The notes beneath the pieces were generated by a model. That model had not been told where the DNA came from and made no database searches. It saw only the letters and a list, made by a program, of their open reading frames with translations. Both the position numbers and the translations under genes were made by a program. From contig AP018318.1 in the NCBI GenBank assembly GCA_003990705.1, positions 4,157,501 to 4,221,500 of the forward strand: a stretch of DNA of 64,000 nt. The letters run 5' to 3'. The stretch is from Nostoc sp. HK-01. GTDB taxonomy: Bacteria; Cyanobacteriota; Cyanobacteriia; Cyanobacteriales; Nostocaceae. Positions 37,638 to 47,406 of this stretch are shown one piece after another (the stretch's first letter is position 1; every line of letters starts with the position of its first letter).

Positions 37638-38786
37638 TTACCGTTTCTTTTGGGCTTGAATCTTATCAAAAACACCGCCCTCAGCAAAGAATTTCTTATC
37701 AATTTCACTCCAACCACCGTAATCTTGTACTGTGCCTAAAGTTTTGACGTTGGGGAATTTGTCTTTCACTTCTTTAGTTTGGGCAACAGTTTCATCAACT
37801 GGGCGGAATCCTAATTTAGCAAATTCTTGCTGGGCTTCTGGTGTGTAAAGGTATTTTACAAAAGCTTCGGCAACTTCACGGGTGCCATGCTTATCAACAT
37901 TTTTATCAACCACAGCAATTGGGTTATCGATAGAAATATTGACATCAGGGACAATATAATTTACTTTTTCTCCCTTTTGTTTTGCTAAAACAATTTCATT
38001 TTCGTAGTTGATTAAAGCATCACCTTGACCTTGCTTGAAAAATGCGTCAGTTGCTTCCCGCGCATCTTTAGTCAACAGCGGTACATTGTTATAAACTTTG
38101 GAGACAAATTCAGTCGCCTTTGCGTCATCTCCACCAGTTTTAATGGCTGAATTCCACAGCGCGAGGAAGTTCCACTTAGCCACACCTGATGTTTTCGGAT
38201 CAGCTGTAATGAGTTTTACACCGTCTTTGGCTAAATCTGTCCAAGTTTTGATGTTTTTTGGATTACCTTCACGAGTGACGATCGCCGCAACAGATTTAGA
38301 AACGATCCCATTATTAGGAACTTCTTTTTCCCATCCTGGCTCAATCAGTCCGGCTTTCTGAATCTTTTGCGTATCTCCAGCCAGCGCTAAGTGAACCACA
38401 TCGGCTTCCAAACCATCGATGACGGCGCGAGTTTGAGAGCCAGAACCGCCATAGCTTTGTTTAAAAGTGACGGTTTGGTTATGCTCTTGCTTCCACTTTT
38501 CGACAAACTTGGGAATGATGGCTTCGTGTGCTGCTTTAGTTACAGCGAAAGAAACTAAGGTGACTTCAACGTTTGATTTGTTAGCTGCAACTGGACTAGC
38601 AGAAGGAGTTTCAGTGCCAGAATTACTGCTATTTCCACCAGAGCAGGCGGCCAGCGCCACGCTCAAAATAGCTCCTACCAATGTGAGCGATACAAAACCT
38701 TTGAGCGAATTGAGCCTGAACCGATATGGTTTGTGCTGAGTAGTAAATTGCTGCGATCGCTTCAGGGGACGCTGCCAAAAATTCAT
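37638..38786 (-). CDS. sbpA: Sulfate-binding lipoprotein SbpA
   Basis: A 382-residue periplasmic solute-binding protein. The N terminus has a basic stretch, a hydrophobic core and lipobox LAAC (Cys48), so it is a lipoprotein. The mature part has the sulfate/thiosulfate-binding family motifs VTLVSFAVTKAAHEAI, KQSYGGSGSQTRAVIDGLEADVV and LITADPKTSGVAKWNFLALW. First gene of sbpA-cysT-cysW. Likely induced by sulfur limitation, though no operator is evident to me. Confidence 0.95.
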   Translation of the reverse strand: MNFWQRPLKRSQQFTTQHKPYRFRLNSLKGFVSLTLVGAILSVALAACSGGNSSNSGTETPSASPVAANKSNVEVTLVSFAVTKAAHEAIIPKFVEKWKQEHNQTVTFKQSYGGSGSQTRAVIDGLEADVVHLALAGDTQKIQKAGLIEPGWEKEVPNNGIVSKSVAAIVTREGNPKNIKTWTDLAKDGVKLITADPKTSGVAKWNFLALWNSAIKTGGDDAKATEFVSKVYNNVPLLTKDAREATDAFFKQGQGDALINYENEIVLAKQKGEKVNYIVPDVNISIDNPIAVVDKNVDKHGTREVAEAFVKYLYTPEAQQEFAKLGFRPVDETVAQTKEVKDKFPNVKTLGTVQDYGGWSEIDKKFFAEGGVFDKIQAQKKR

Positions 38787-39213
38787 TCCGTGGCTCCTCT
38801 CAATCTACGGTAAATTGATGTATATATGGTTATATAAGATTTATGTTACTGGATATTTGCACGGATTAATTCTGTTTAATTGCAAACTCAACAAAAAATT
38901 CATATTCTCTATCGAGAATAGGGAGATTGTAGCAGTTTAGTTGGCGATTAAAAATACTTACACAAAAATTTGGATGCTAAAAGGGGCATTAAAGATGTGA
39001 GGTTTTGCTCACTCTCTATACACCTTTGATCAAAATTGACATTTGTTTGGGTTAATTACGCCTATTTACTTTGGCAGAACTGTGCTTGAATGTATGGTGC
39101 GCTGGCGATCGCTTTTCCGAATCCTGCCAAGTATCTGGTACTCATGGCTATTGTTAAAATAATATTTGGTTGGGTTTTAAAACGAAACCCAACATTCTCA
39201 AAATTTTATTGGA
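38787..39213. other. Intergenic region between sbpA and dacB
   Basis: The sbpA-proximal half is AT-rich and should hold the sbpA promoter (TATATAAG-like boxes near 38.83 kb), but I cannot define a factor site. The dacB-proximal end carries the hairpin listed separately. No gene seen. Confidence 0.5.
39169..39193 (-). terminator. Terminator hairpin of dacB
   Basis: Read on the minus strand, GTTGGGTTT, loop CGTTTTA, AAACCCAAC forms a perfect 9-bp stem, followed by an AT-rich CAAATATTATTTT. It lies 21 bp beyond the dacB stop. Confidence 0.6.
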
Positions 39214-40680
39214 TTAACAACGCCGTAGCTGTGTTAGCAATATAACAACATCATCCATAGCTTGCCTGATCGTGCTGGCTGGTTGCTCAGATTGATTCAC
39301 AATTATACTAAAAGCTAACGGCTCAAATTGTGGCGAATCTATATATCCTGACAGAGAAATTGCACCTTTTAAAGTTCCGGTTTTAGCTTGGACAATTCCT
39401 TGAGCCGATGTGTTGCGAAAGCGCCCTTGTAAAGTACCACTAACTCCAGCCACAGGTAAAGAAGCCCGAAAAACTTTTGCTTCTGGTGATGCGGCGATTA
39501 CTTGTAAAACTTGTACCAAAGCTTCTGGACTAATTAAATCCTTCCGCGATAGTCCTGAACCATCCACCACACTATAAGTATTGGGGTTTACTCCTAATTG
39601 GGTGAGAGTTTCTTGCATAACTTTTAACCCAACATCAGCAGTATTTTGGTTTTTGGCTACTTGTTGTTTGTGGGCTAAAGTTCTTAATAAAGCTTCAGCA
39701 AATAAATTATTACTGTTTAAATTCATCTCCTTAATCAACTCAGACAAAGGTGGAGATTCAATGGCTGCAATTTCGCGTTCATTATTACCACCACTGGCGG
39801 TAGATGTTTGCTGCACAGAGATTCCCTCTGCTGCTAAACTTTGACGAAAGTGACGTAAAAAATTTTGTGTAGGGTCAAATACTGCGATCGCATTAATATC
39901 TGGTGATGAATTTACCGCCAGTTGTCCTTGCAAATAAAGCACAGCGCCTTTTAAGTCACGCTTAACTTCTACTAACCCTGGTTCATCTTTTTGCGCCGTG
40001 ACAGAATTATTTTCAACTCGCCACTGATACGCCTCTGTAGGATCAGCCCATTTAATTTGCAGTGGTTTTCCTATAGCTTGGGGTAACACTGTTAATACAG
40101 CAGCATTTTCATTCAAAATCAAACTATTGACTGGTGCGCCATAATAAGCTTGTACATCTTCCCATTGCCAACTAGGATTTATCAAATCTCCTTGAAAATA
40201 ACTATCATCAGCAATTAAATTATTGACTTGAGTAATGCCCTGTTGACGTAATTGCTTGGCTAATAGTGTTAATTGAGCATTTTTTAAACTGGGGTCTCCT
40301 CGACCAACTACACGCAAATTGCCATCAGCATCTTGATAAACAGAGGTACGAATGCGAAAATCTGCGCCTAATTGCTTCAGCGCCGCAGCTGTCGTCAACA
40401 ACTTAGCATTAGAAGCAGGTGTAAAGTATTTTTCAGCATCGTGGCTGTAAAGCGTTTGCGTAGAAGCTAAGTTTTTAACTAAAATTCCCCAACGAGCACG
40501 GCTAAATAAAGGACGATTGATTGCAGAATCTATAGATGTTCTTAGTTCAGCAGGACACAGTGATTTTGTGGTAGTTGCAGGGGGAACTGGAGTTTGGGCT
40601 GTAACTGCTTGTTGGGTAATTCCAGTCTGGGTTCCCAGCAACAGTAGCAGCAAACTCAGGGAAATTTTGCGAGAAAACAT
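39214..40680 (-). CDS. dacB: D-alanyl-D-alanine carboxypeptidase/endopeptidase (PBP4, S13 family)
   Basis: A 488-residue penicillin-binding protein that trims or cleaves peptidoglycan cross-links in the periplasm. It has an N-terminal signal peptide (hydrophobic core, cleavage near AVTAQ). The active-site motifs are SxxK (Ser89-Asn-Ala-Lys92), SNN in LNSNNLFAEALLR and KTG in VQAKTGTLKGA, with the large domain II insertion of class C PBPs between them. It is monocistronic. Confidence 0.95.
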   Translation of the reverse strand: MFSRKISLSLLLLLLGTQTGITQQAVTAQTPVPPATTTKSLCPAELRTSIDSAINRPLFSRARWGILVKNLASTQTLYSHDAEKYFTPASNAKLLTTAAALKQLGADFRIRTSVYQDADGNLRVVGRGDPSLKNAQLTLLAKQLRQQGITQVNNLIADDSYFQGDLINPSWQWEDVQAYYGAPVNSLILNENAAVLTVLPQAIGKPLQIKWADPTEAYQWRVENNSVTAQKDEPGLVEVKRDLKGAVLYLQGQLAVNSSPDINAIAVFDPTQNFLRHFRQSLAAEGISVQQTSTASGGNNEREIAAIESPPLSELIKEMNLNSNNLFAEALLRTLAHKQQVAKNQNTADVGLKVMQETLTQLGVNPNTYSVVDGSGLSRKDLISPEALVQVLQVIAASPEAKVFRASLPVAGVSGTLQGRFRNTSAQGIVQAKTGTLKGAISLSGYIDSPQFEPLAFSIIVNQSEQPASTIRQAMDDVVILLTQLRRC

Positions 40681-40771
40681 ACTTAAACTTCTACATTGAG
40701 AACTGACAGTTATATTATTTTGTAGTGTTTGGCGATCGCCGCAGTCAGTATACTAAACGTATTAAAATTTA

Positions 40772-41036
40772 CTAAGAAATAAATAGCCTACTCACGCCTA
40801 AATAATTTTCAACATAAAGTACAATCTCGATCAGGCACTCAACACACTGTTCTCGATATTTTCTTTCTATATATGCGGTCAACATTTACAAGAGTAATTA
40901 CAGGTAGAGATGTTGGCAGACTTTCTTCATGTATCACTTGTTCTAAAGAATCTTCTCCCTTCATACTGCGATTTGCTGTTAAGAGAATCATCTGCTTTTC
41001 TTGAGCAAATCGCCAAACCATCCTATCGCTGCTGTC
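40772..41036 (-). pseudogene. Frameshifted PIN-like (DUF5615-type) gene remnant
   Basis: One frame reads MVWRFAQEKQMILLTANRSMKGEDSLEQVI, typical of cyanobacterial PIN-like toxin-associated proteins. It ends prematurely, but the next frame continues with YREQCVECLIEIVLYVENYLG and stops at 40772. The homologous sequence also extends upstream of the ATG (STDSSDR) until a stop, so the 5' end is missing as well. It is a truncated, frameshifted remnant beside the STAND-WD40 gene. Confidence 0.7.
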
Positions 41037-41059
41037 TGTTGAACAAATTATAGTTCAAG

Positions 41060-44000
41060 TTATTGATTATCTGTGTGTACTGACTGCCAAGCAAGGCGAT
41101 GTTTCCAGTGTGATGTAAAATTAAGTTGAATTGCTTGATTGAAGTCCTCCAAAGCTGCTGAATAAAGTTCTTCTTTTAGCTTGACTGCACCTTGGTTGTT
41201 CAAATTTTTAGGACATTGTGGATTCCAGACATATTTTTGACAAGTTTGGTAAGCAATTTCTGCATCACTGCCATTTTCAGGATTTTGAAAGACTGGATGA
41301 TAATTTAGCCTATTGCAGCAAACTTGCAGCCATTTTTGCCACCCACACTGCCACAAGCGCACTGTTCCATCAAGACTACCACTGGCAATCAGTTGACCAT
41401 CAGGGCTAAAAACTGCAGAATTTACCCAATACTCATGTCCGCGCCAAGGTTGACCGATAGGATTGCCGTCAATATCCCACAAACGCACTGTAGAATCATT
41501 GCTGGCACTAACAATCAGTTTGCCATCAGGGCTAAAGGCGACAGAATTCACTTCTTTTTCATGTCCGCGCCAAGGTTGACCAATAGGATTACCATCAATA
41601 TCCCACAAACGCACTGTAGAATCATTGCTGGCACTAACAATCAGTTTGCCATCAGGGCTAAAGGCGACAGAATTCACTTCTTTTTCATGTCCGCGCCAAG
41701 GTTGAGTGATGGGGTTGCCGTCAATATCCCACAAGCGCACTGTAGAATCATTACTAGCACTGACAATCAACTTGCCATCAGGGCTAAAGGCGACAGAATT
41801 CACTTCTTTTTCATGTCCGCGCCAAGGTTGAGTGATGGGGTTGCCGTCAATATCCCACAACCGCACTGTAGAATCATTGCTGGCACTGACAATGGACTTA
41901 CCATCTGGGCTAAAGGCAACAGAATTCACTTCTTTTTCATGTCTGCGCCAAGGTTGAACGATAGGATTGCCGTCAATATCCCACAACCGCACTGTAGAAT
42001 CATTGCTGGCACTGACAATCCACTTACCATCAGGGCTAAAGGCGACAGAATTGACCCAATTCTCATATTTGCGCTGCGATCGCCCGATGACCCGATCTTG
42101 TAGTATTTGATCTAGCTCCCACAAACGCACAGTTTTATCGCTACTACTGACAATCAGCTTGCCATCGGGACTAAAGGCTAGGGAATTAACCTGTCCTTCA
42201 TGTCCGCGCCAAGGTTGAGTGATGGAGTTGCCGTCAATATCCCATAAGCGTATTGTGCGATCGCAGCTACCACTAATAATAAACTTACCATCAGGGCTAA
42301 ATGCTACAGAATTTACACGCCCTTCATGCCCGCGCCAAGGTTGACCGATGGGATTACCTTGGATATCCCACAAACGCACTGTAGAATCACTACTACCACT
42401 GACAATAAACTTGCTATCAGGACTAAAGGCGATGCAAATAATTTTTGCCTCATGTCCGTGCCAGGGTTGCGTAATGGCGTTACCTTCTAAATCCCACAAA
42501 CACACCGTCCCGTCAAAACCAACACTGATAATAGAATCACCATTAGGACTAAAGGTAACAGAAATAACTCCTTCCTTATGTCCGCGCCAAGGTTGAGTGA
42601 TGACGTTACCTTCTAGATCCCACAAACACACCGTTCCGTCAAAACCAACACTGATAATAGAATCGCTATTGGAGCTAAAGGCGACGGCAATAATTCCTTC
42701 CTCATTTCCCTGCCACGGTTGAGTCATGAGATTAGCTTGTAAATCCCATAAACACAAAATTCCGTCAATACTGCCGCTAACAATAAACTTGCCATCAGGA
42801 CTAAAGGCTAGACAATTAACCTCCTGCTCGTGTCCCAACAAAAATTGAGCAGTGGGATTGTCAATGATATTCCACAAGCACACCGTAGAATCACTACTGC
42901 CACTGGCAATAAACTTGCCATCAGGGCTAAAGGCTAGACAATTAACCTCTTGCTCGTGTCCGCGTAAGCTATTTGCTTCTGTAGGTGTGTTTGTTGCTTC
43001 CTTTAAGCTTCCCAAAACAGGAGCTAGAAGTTGGTGTGGATATTTCTCTAAATTCTCACCCATTGTTTGAATTGCCAGCACCAAACCCTCTAGCGGTTGG
43101 ATAGGAAGTAAATTCAAAACCCTGGCAGATTGCTCGCGCAGTTTTAATTCGGTCAGTGCAAGGTGTAACTTTTGAATCTCTTGTTCCTTTTCTCCCAAAT
43201 GGCGATCGCACCATCCAACACTAGGATTAATAAATTGATGAGTTTGTTCGCTGAAATAATCAAATATTTGCTCTTTTAATTCTTGATAAGTCTTTGTTTG
43301 TAGAACCCGGTTTTGAATATTTTCACTTTTCCACAGTACATCTAGAGTGTATTCCAGAACTGGTAAAGAATCATCTTGTTGGTGAAAATCATCAATAATT
43401 TGCTCGATTAGTCCTGGTTCAAAGGTAACGCCATTTCTCGCAGCCGGTTCAGCGATCGCTAACTTTAATTCGTCATCGCTCATTCTAGTGAGTATGCAAC
43501 TATAGCGATCGTGGAGCTTCGCCAGTTGTGGATACTCACTAAATCTATCCAAAAAGTCCGAGCGCATTGTTAAAACAACTTTGACAGAGCTATCCTGCTG
43601 CTGGCTCAATTGAAACAGATTATCAACAAATTTGTCACGTTCTGGCTTTTGAGTTTTCGTAAATAATTCTTCAAATCGGTCAATAAAAACCAGAACACAC
43701 TCATAATCTTGTTTAAGTAAAGTGACAACTTTAATTAGGGTATATTCTCTTATTCCTTGACTAATATCTAATATTTCTAATTTTTTGGCATAGGTAGAAG
43801 CAAGACATTTATATAAAGATTTAAAAGGATTTTCATCTGGCTGAAAAGTTATATTAATTAAGGAATGTTTATGATAACCTAAATAAGGTATTAAACCTGC
43901 TAAAATCAATGATGATTTGCCACTATATGCTGCTCCTAAAAGCAAAATTAAATCATCATTTTTTAAGCGATCGCTAAGATTGGCAATCAACTTCTTGCGA

Positions 44001-44176
44001 CCAAAAAATTTGTCTTTATCTTTAATTTCAAAAGTTTTTCTCCCTAAGTAGGGAGAATCTATTTTGAGTGGACGACGATGAATGTCTTCAGACTGACTGT
44101 CAGAAAAAAAGTTGTATTCAGAAATACCTTGGACATTACATCCAGTATTTATATTGCCTTCAGAACTGTTAACCAT
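41060..44176 (-). CDS. STAND NTPase-WD40 repeat protein
   Basis: A 1038-residue protein. A short N-terminal region with no clear effector (1-50) precedes a STAND NTPase (SPYLGRKTFEIKDKDKFFGR, Walker A GAAYSGKSS at 81-89, Walker B VLVFIDRFEELF) and a helical linker (about 330-405). Thirteen WD40 repeats follow (about 405-965), then a short tail resembling one TPR helix pair. The last six WD40 units are almost identical at a 126-bp period. It differs from the CHAT-STAND proteins at 3-11 kb by lacking a protease domain; an effector might act in trans. Possible signalling or defence sensor. Confidence 0.85.
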   Translation of the reverse strand: MVNSSEGNINTGCNVQGISEYNFFSDSQSEDIHRRPLKIDSPYLGRKTFEIKDKDKFFGRKKLIANLSDRLKNDDLILLLGAAYSGKSSLILAGLIPYLGYHKHSLINITFQPDENPFKSLYKCLASTYAKKLEILDISQGIREYTLIKVVTLLKQDYECVLVFIDRFEELFTKTQKPERDKFVDNLFQLSQQQDSSVKVVLTMRSDFLDRFSEYPQLAKLHDRYSCILTRMSDDELKLAIAEPAARNGVTFEPGLIEQIIDDFHQQDDSLPVLEYTLDVLWKSENIQNRVLQTKTYQELKEQIFDYFSEQTHQFINPSVGWCDRHLGEKEQEIQKLHLALTELKLREQSARVLNLLPIQPLEGLVLAIQTMGENLEKYPHQLLAPVLGSLKEATNTPTEANSLRGHEQEVNCLAFSPDGKFIASGSSDSTVCLWNIIDNPTAQFLLGHEQEVNCLAFSPDGKFIVSGSIDGILCLWDLQANLMTQPWQGNEEGIIAVAFSSNSDSIISVGFDGTVCLWDLEGNVITQPWRGHKEGVISVTFSPNGDSIISVGFDGTVCLWDLEGNAITQPWHGHEAKIICIAFSPDSKFIVSGSSDSTVRLWDIQGNPIGQPWRGHEGRVNSVAFSPDGKFIISGSCDRTIRLWDIDGNSITQPWRGHEGQVNSLAFSPDGKLIVSSSDKTVRLWELDQILQDRVIGRSQRKYENWVNSVAFSPDGKWIVSASNDSTVRLWDIDGNPIVQPWRRHEKEVNSVAFSPDGKSIVSASNDSTVRLWDIDGNPITQPWRGHEKEVNSVAFSPDGKLIVSASNDSTVRLWDIDGNPITQPWRGHEKEVNSVAFSPDGKLIVSASNDSTVRLWDIDGNPIGQPWRGHEKEVNSVAFSPDGKLIVSASNDSTVRLWDIDGNPIGQPWRGHEYWVNSAVFSPDGQLIASGSLDGTVRLWQCGWQKWLQVCCNRLNYHPVFQNPENGSDAEIAYQTCQKYVWNPQCPKNLNNQGAVKLKEELYSAALEDFNQAIQLNFTSHWKHRLAWQSVHTDNQ
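41415..42170 (-). repeat. Six near-identical 126-bp WD40-coding repeats
   Basis: The conserved GCAGAATT/ACAGAATT word recurs at 41415, 41541, 41667, 41793, 41919 and 42045, an exact 126-bp period. Each unit encodes [12 protein letters not shown] or [12 protein letters not shown] plus SASNDSTVRLWDIDGNPI. Three units are nearly indistinguishable, indicating recent amplification or conversion. Confidence 0.92.
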
Positions 44177-44450
44177 CTTATCTCCTTACCTTTGGACACC
44201 TCAGGCTAAGTCTTTCCCTCAGTTATAGTTCTTTGGCTAATCTTTGTAAGTACCTTAACAAAATTAATTACCGCAGAAAGGCAGAAGAAAGAAAATACAA
44301 TTCTTGCTCTCTGCCAAAAACTCTAATCTTAAACTCTTGTGAAGTTTTTACTGTCGCTGCGGTATATAAAGGTCTTAAATACTTTTATTCAGCAAAATTA
44401 CTTAAGTCACTTTTAAAAATATGGAGTAACTTTATCCTAAAACGCCCTCA

Positions 44451-46334
44451 ATGACAAACGGGATGGAACTTTTTGATAACCTACACCTTGCTATGTTTAG
44501 CGGCAAAGGTGGAGTCGGAAAAACAACAATCTCCTGCACCTTTGCATATCGTTGGGCGCAGCAATTTGGCAACGAGCAAATTCTTTTAATCTCAACCGAT
44601 CCGGCTCACTCTCTTGGAGATGTCTTACAAGTTAGCGTTGATGACATTCCTCGTCCCATAGCGGAACTACCCAATCTACTAGTAAGAGCGTTGGATGCAA
44701 AGCTTTTACTACAAAAGTTTAAAGAACGTTACGGTCAGGTGTTAGAACTTTTAGTGGAGCGCGGTAGTTTTGTTGAAGGAGAGGACTTGCTGCCAGTTTG
44801 GGATTTAAATTGGCCTGGACTGGACGAATTGATGGGTTTATTAGAGATCCAACGCCTTTTCAACGAACAGCAGGTAGATCGAGTAGTAGTAGATATGGCT
44901 CCTAGCGGTCATACTCTCAACTTGTTTGGCTTGATGGATTTTTTAGACACTTTCCTGCACTCTCTAGAACTGTTTCAAGAAAAGCATCGGTATATTAGCA
45001 AGACCTTTGCCGGGAGTTACACACCCGATCGCGCTGACGAGTTTTTGCAAACCCTGAAAGCTGAACTTTCGCAAGGTCGTCGTCTGCTTCAAGATCCTAA
45101 CCATACAGCTTGTTTGTTAGTTGCGATCGCCGAACCAATGAGTTGGTTGGAGTCCAAACGATTCCTAGAAGCCTTACAAACCATGCAGGTTCCTTGTGGA
45201 GGATTGTTTGTCAACCAAGTCCTTACCAGTCCGACTGACCCAGATCGTTACCAAGAACAACAACCACTAATCGGCCAGTATACGGCTCTTGCTAACGGCA
45301 AGCCGATTTTTATCGTGCCACAGCAAGATCAGGAGCCTTTGGGAATTGTAGCCCTCAGCCATCTGATCGACCAAATCCATGTTCCTCAGCTTGAACCCCT
45401 ATCTCCTATTGAGCTACTCCCAGTTCAATGGCCGGAAACAATTCCTCCTAGCTTTGGAGATTTTCTCACCCAAGGTCGTCGCCTGTTACTAATTGGCGGT
45501 AAAGGTGGAGTAGGCAAGACTACAGTAGCAGCTGCGATTGGTTGGGCTATGGCTCAACAACATCCCGATCGCAAAATTCGCATGGTTTCTATCGATCCAG
45601 CCCACTCCTTAGGTGATGCCTTTGGTTTGAGTTTAGGACACGAACCATATCAAATAACTGCCAATCTTCGAGGTCAGGAAGTGGATGGCGATCGCCTTCT
45701 GGAGCAATTCAGAGCCGATTACCTGTGGGAACTGGCCGAAATGATGAGTGGCGAAACCCAAACAAGCGAAGCTATTGAAATGGCCTATGCTCCTGTTGCC
45801 TGGCGTAAAATTGTCGAGCAAGCTTTACCAGGGATTGATGAAATGCTTTCCCTGTTAACAGTAATGGAATTGCTAGAGCAACAAGAAGAAGACTTGATTA
45901 TTTTAGACACTGCTCCTACAGGACATCTTCTGCGTTTTCTAGAAATGCCAACTGCACTAGCAGACTGGCTAGCTTGGATTTTCAAACTCTGGATTAAGTA
46001 TCAGGATGTCCTTGGTCGTACAGAGTTTATGGGGCGTTTACGAACTTTGCGACAGCGCGTAGTCAAAGCCCAAAAAGTGCTAAAAGACCCACAACAAGCA
46101 GAGTTCATTGGAGTTACGCTTAACCAGACTAGCGTACTTGCCGAACAACAACGCCTGTTCAAATCTCTGCAAGAAATAGGTGTAAGCCAGAATTACCTTG
46201 TTGTCAACCGCTTTACTTCTACAGCAACCATTAATTGCGATTTTCCCGGTTTGACAATGGTTCGCTTACCACTGCTTCCTCGCTCAGTTCAGCCTTTAGA
46301 ACGCATCCAAGCAGCCGCGGCCTGTTTATTTTAA
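44451..46334 (+). CDS. Tandem ArsA/Get3-like ATPase
   Basis: A 627-residue protein made of two ArsA-type halves. Each has a deviant Walker A (SGKGGVGKTT near 17-26; GGKGGVGKTT at 349-358), a switch I region STDPAHSLGD or SIDPAHSLGD, and a switch II APSGHT or TAPTGHLLR. Arsenite-binding cysteines are not conspicuous and no arsB is near, so an arsenite pump is unlikely; a Get3-like targeting or chaperone ATPase fits better. Its place just before a coiled-coil gene and the gvp cluster suggests, but does not prove, a part in gas vesicle assembly. Confidence 0.85.
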   Translation: MTNGMELFDNLHLAMFSGKGGVGKTTISCTFAYRWAQQFGNEQILLISTDPAHSLGDVLQVSVDDIPRPIAELPNLLVRALDAKLLLQKFKERYGQVLELLVERGSFVEGEDLLPVWDLNWPGLDELMGLLEIQRLFNEQQVDRVVVDMAPSGHTLNLFGLMDFLDTFLHSLELFQEKHRYISKTFAGSYTPDRADEFLQTLKAELSQGRRLLQDPNHTACLLVAIAEPMSWLESKRFLEALQTMQVPCGGLFVNQVLTSPTDPDRYQEQQPLIGQYTALANGKPIFIVPQQDQEPLGIVALSHLIDQIHVPQLEPLSPIELLPVQWPETIPPSFGDFLTQGRRLLLIGGKGGVGKTTVAAAIGWAMAQQHPDRKIRMVSIDPAHSLGDAFGLSLGHEPYQITANLRGQEVDGDRLLEQFRADYLWELAEMMSGETQTSEAIEMAYAPVAWRKIVEQALPGIDEMLSLLTVMELLEQQEEDLIILDTAPTGHLLRFLEMPTALADWLAWIFKLWIKYQDVLGRTEFMGRLRTLRQRVVKAQKVLKDPQQAEFIGVTLNQTSVLAEQQRLFKSLQEIGVSQNYLVVNRFTSTATINCDFPGLTMVRLPLLPRSVQPLERIQAAAACLF

Positions 46335-46379
46335 AGACTAATTAGACTAAATACTTTCATACCCACAGAGAAATTTATT

Positions 46380-46664
46380 ATGCATCGCACTCCAAATCGC
46401 GGACAAATTCAAGCCAAACTTAGCTCAATGCCTCCTCAACGTTCACAAGCAAGAGTTTATTTAAATGCTTACAAAATGATGTTGGAAAAAGAGCGTTTAG
46501 AGCAGGAACTACAGAAACTCGAAGCACGCCGACATCAGATTCAGCAGCGTCTTGCTATTTTAAATAGTCAAATGATTGCTGAAGAAGACATCACCCATCA
46601 GCAAGCAAATACTGACTTAGAGGACAATACACCAAAATTTAACACCATAACATTGGAATACTAA
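46380..46664 (+). CDS. Small basic coiled-coil protein (possibly GvpV-like)
   Basis: A 94-residue protein with a basic, Pro/Arg-rich N terminus (MHRTPNRGQIQAKLSSMPPQR) and one long coiled coil (LNAYKMMLEKERLEQELQKLEARRHQIQQRLAILN). From memory this resembles small GvpV-type proteins of gas vesicle clusters, but I cannot confirm the family. It is 45 bp after the ArsA-like gene and probably in its operon. Confidence 0.65.
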   Translation: MHRTPNRGQIQAKLSSMPPQRSQARVYLNAYKMMLEKERLEQELQKLEARRHQIQQRLAILNSQMIAEEDITHQQANTDLEDNTPKFNTITLEY

Positions 46665-46806
46665 GTACTAAGATTTCAGTTGCCTATTCTTCGCAACTTC
46701 CTTGCGCGGTCGAGGTTTGGGAAGTGCCATTGCGTTTATTGATTATGTTGTTAAGCACATTAAAATCTTTTTTACTAAATTTAAAGTTTAATAAGCATAA
46801 AATATC

Positions 46807-47136
46807 GTGACCAAAGAAGAGTTTTACCGGAGTAAACACATTGTCGCTATTGAATGGTGGCTGCATGAATGTGATTTGCCAAAGAAATTAACTTGGGCAA
46901 GGCTTCGCGTGTTTGATGATGCTACGGCTGACTCTTGCTTTGAGGAGGGAGGTAAATTGTACGGTTTTGAAAATCGGGATTTTGCGGCGTACATTCTCAG
47001 CGAGGACGAATATATAAGCTTTCAAGGAATGGATGCAGAGGATGAGCAAGAATACGGGATAAAACTGGCAGAAATTTACACTCCTGCTTGGCTGGACAAT
47101 CCTGTTCAATTATTTGAATACTTTGGAAGCTACTAA
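46807..47136 (+). CDS. Hypothetical acidic protein
   Basis: A 109-residue acidic protein starting at GTG (MTKEEFYRSKHIVAIEWWLHECDLPKK). Not recognised. It has the look of small immunity-like or nucleic-acid-mimic proteins (EDEYISFQGMDAEDEQEYG), but no partner toxin is adjacent on its strand. It lies between the ArsA-like unit and two minus-strand hypotheticals that interrupt the gas vesicle region. Confidence 0.5.
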   Translation: MTKEEFYRSKHIVAIEWWLHECDLPKKLTWARLRVFDDATADSCFEEGGKLYGFENRDFAAYILSEDEYISFQGMDAEDEQEYGIKLAEIYTPAWLDNPVQLFEYFGSY

Positions 47137-47406
47137 GTGAACACAATTTATGAAATTGATATTAGCTTCAATAGTGCAGAGAACTTGCAAAGCACTGACA
47201 GCGATCGCAGTTTTGAATGTCGGAATTGTGGGGTATGCCGACATTGGGATAAAAGCGGCTAAAATAAAGCATTCAATTTGGATAAGCCTGTAAATAGCTC
47301 AAAGGTGGGCAACAAAACTTATCTCAAACCCTTATATATTTAGCTTTGCGCTAGGCACGAAAATTCGTTGCTTAGTTTTTTCTTACTTCTACTCAATTGC
47401 CTAAAA

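Noticed and set aside
41324-42103. Long plus-strand open frame (259 codons) across the STAND-WD40 gene
   Set aside because: It is antisense to the 126-bp WD40 repeats; the repeat period keeps the opposite frame open. Its own product is just the repeated complement with no ribosome site.
44451-46334. Arsenical resistance ATPase arsA
   Set aside because: No arsenite-binding cysteines stand out and no arsB, arsR or arsD is nearby; a Get3-like role next to gvp genes fits better.
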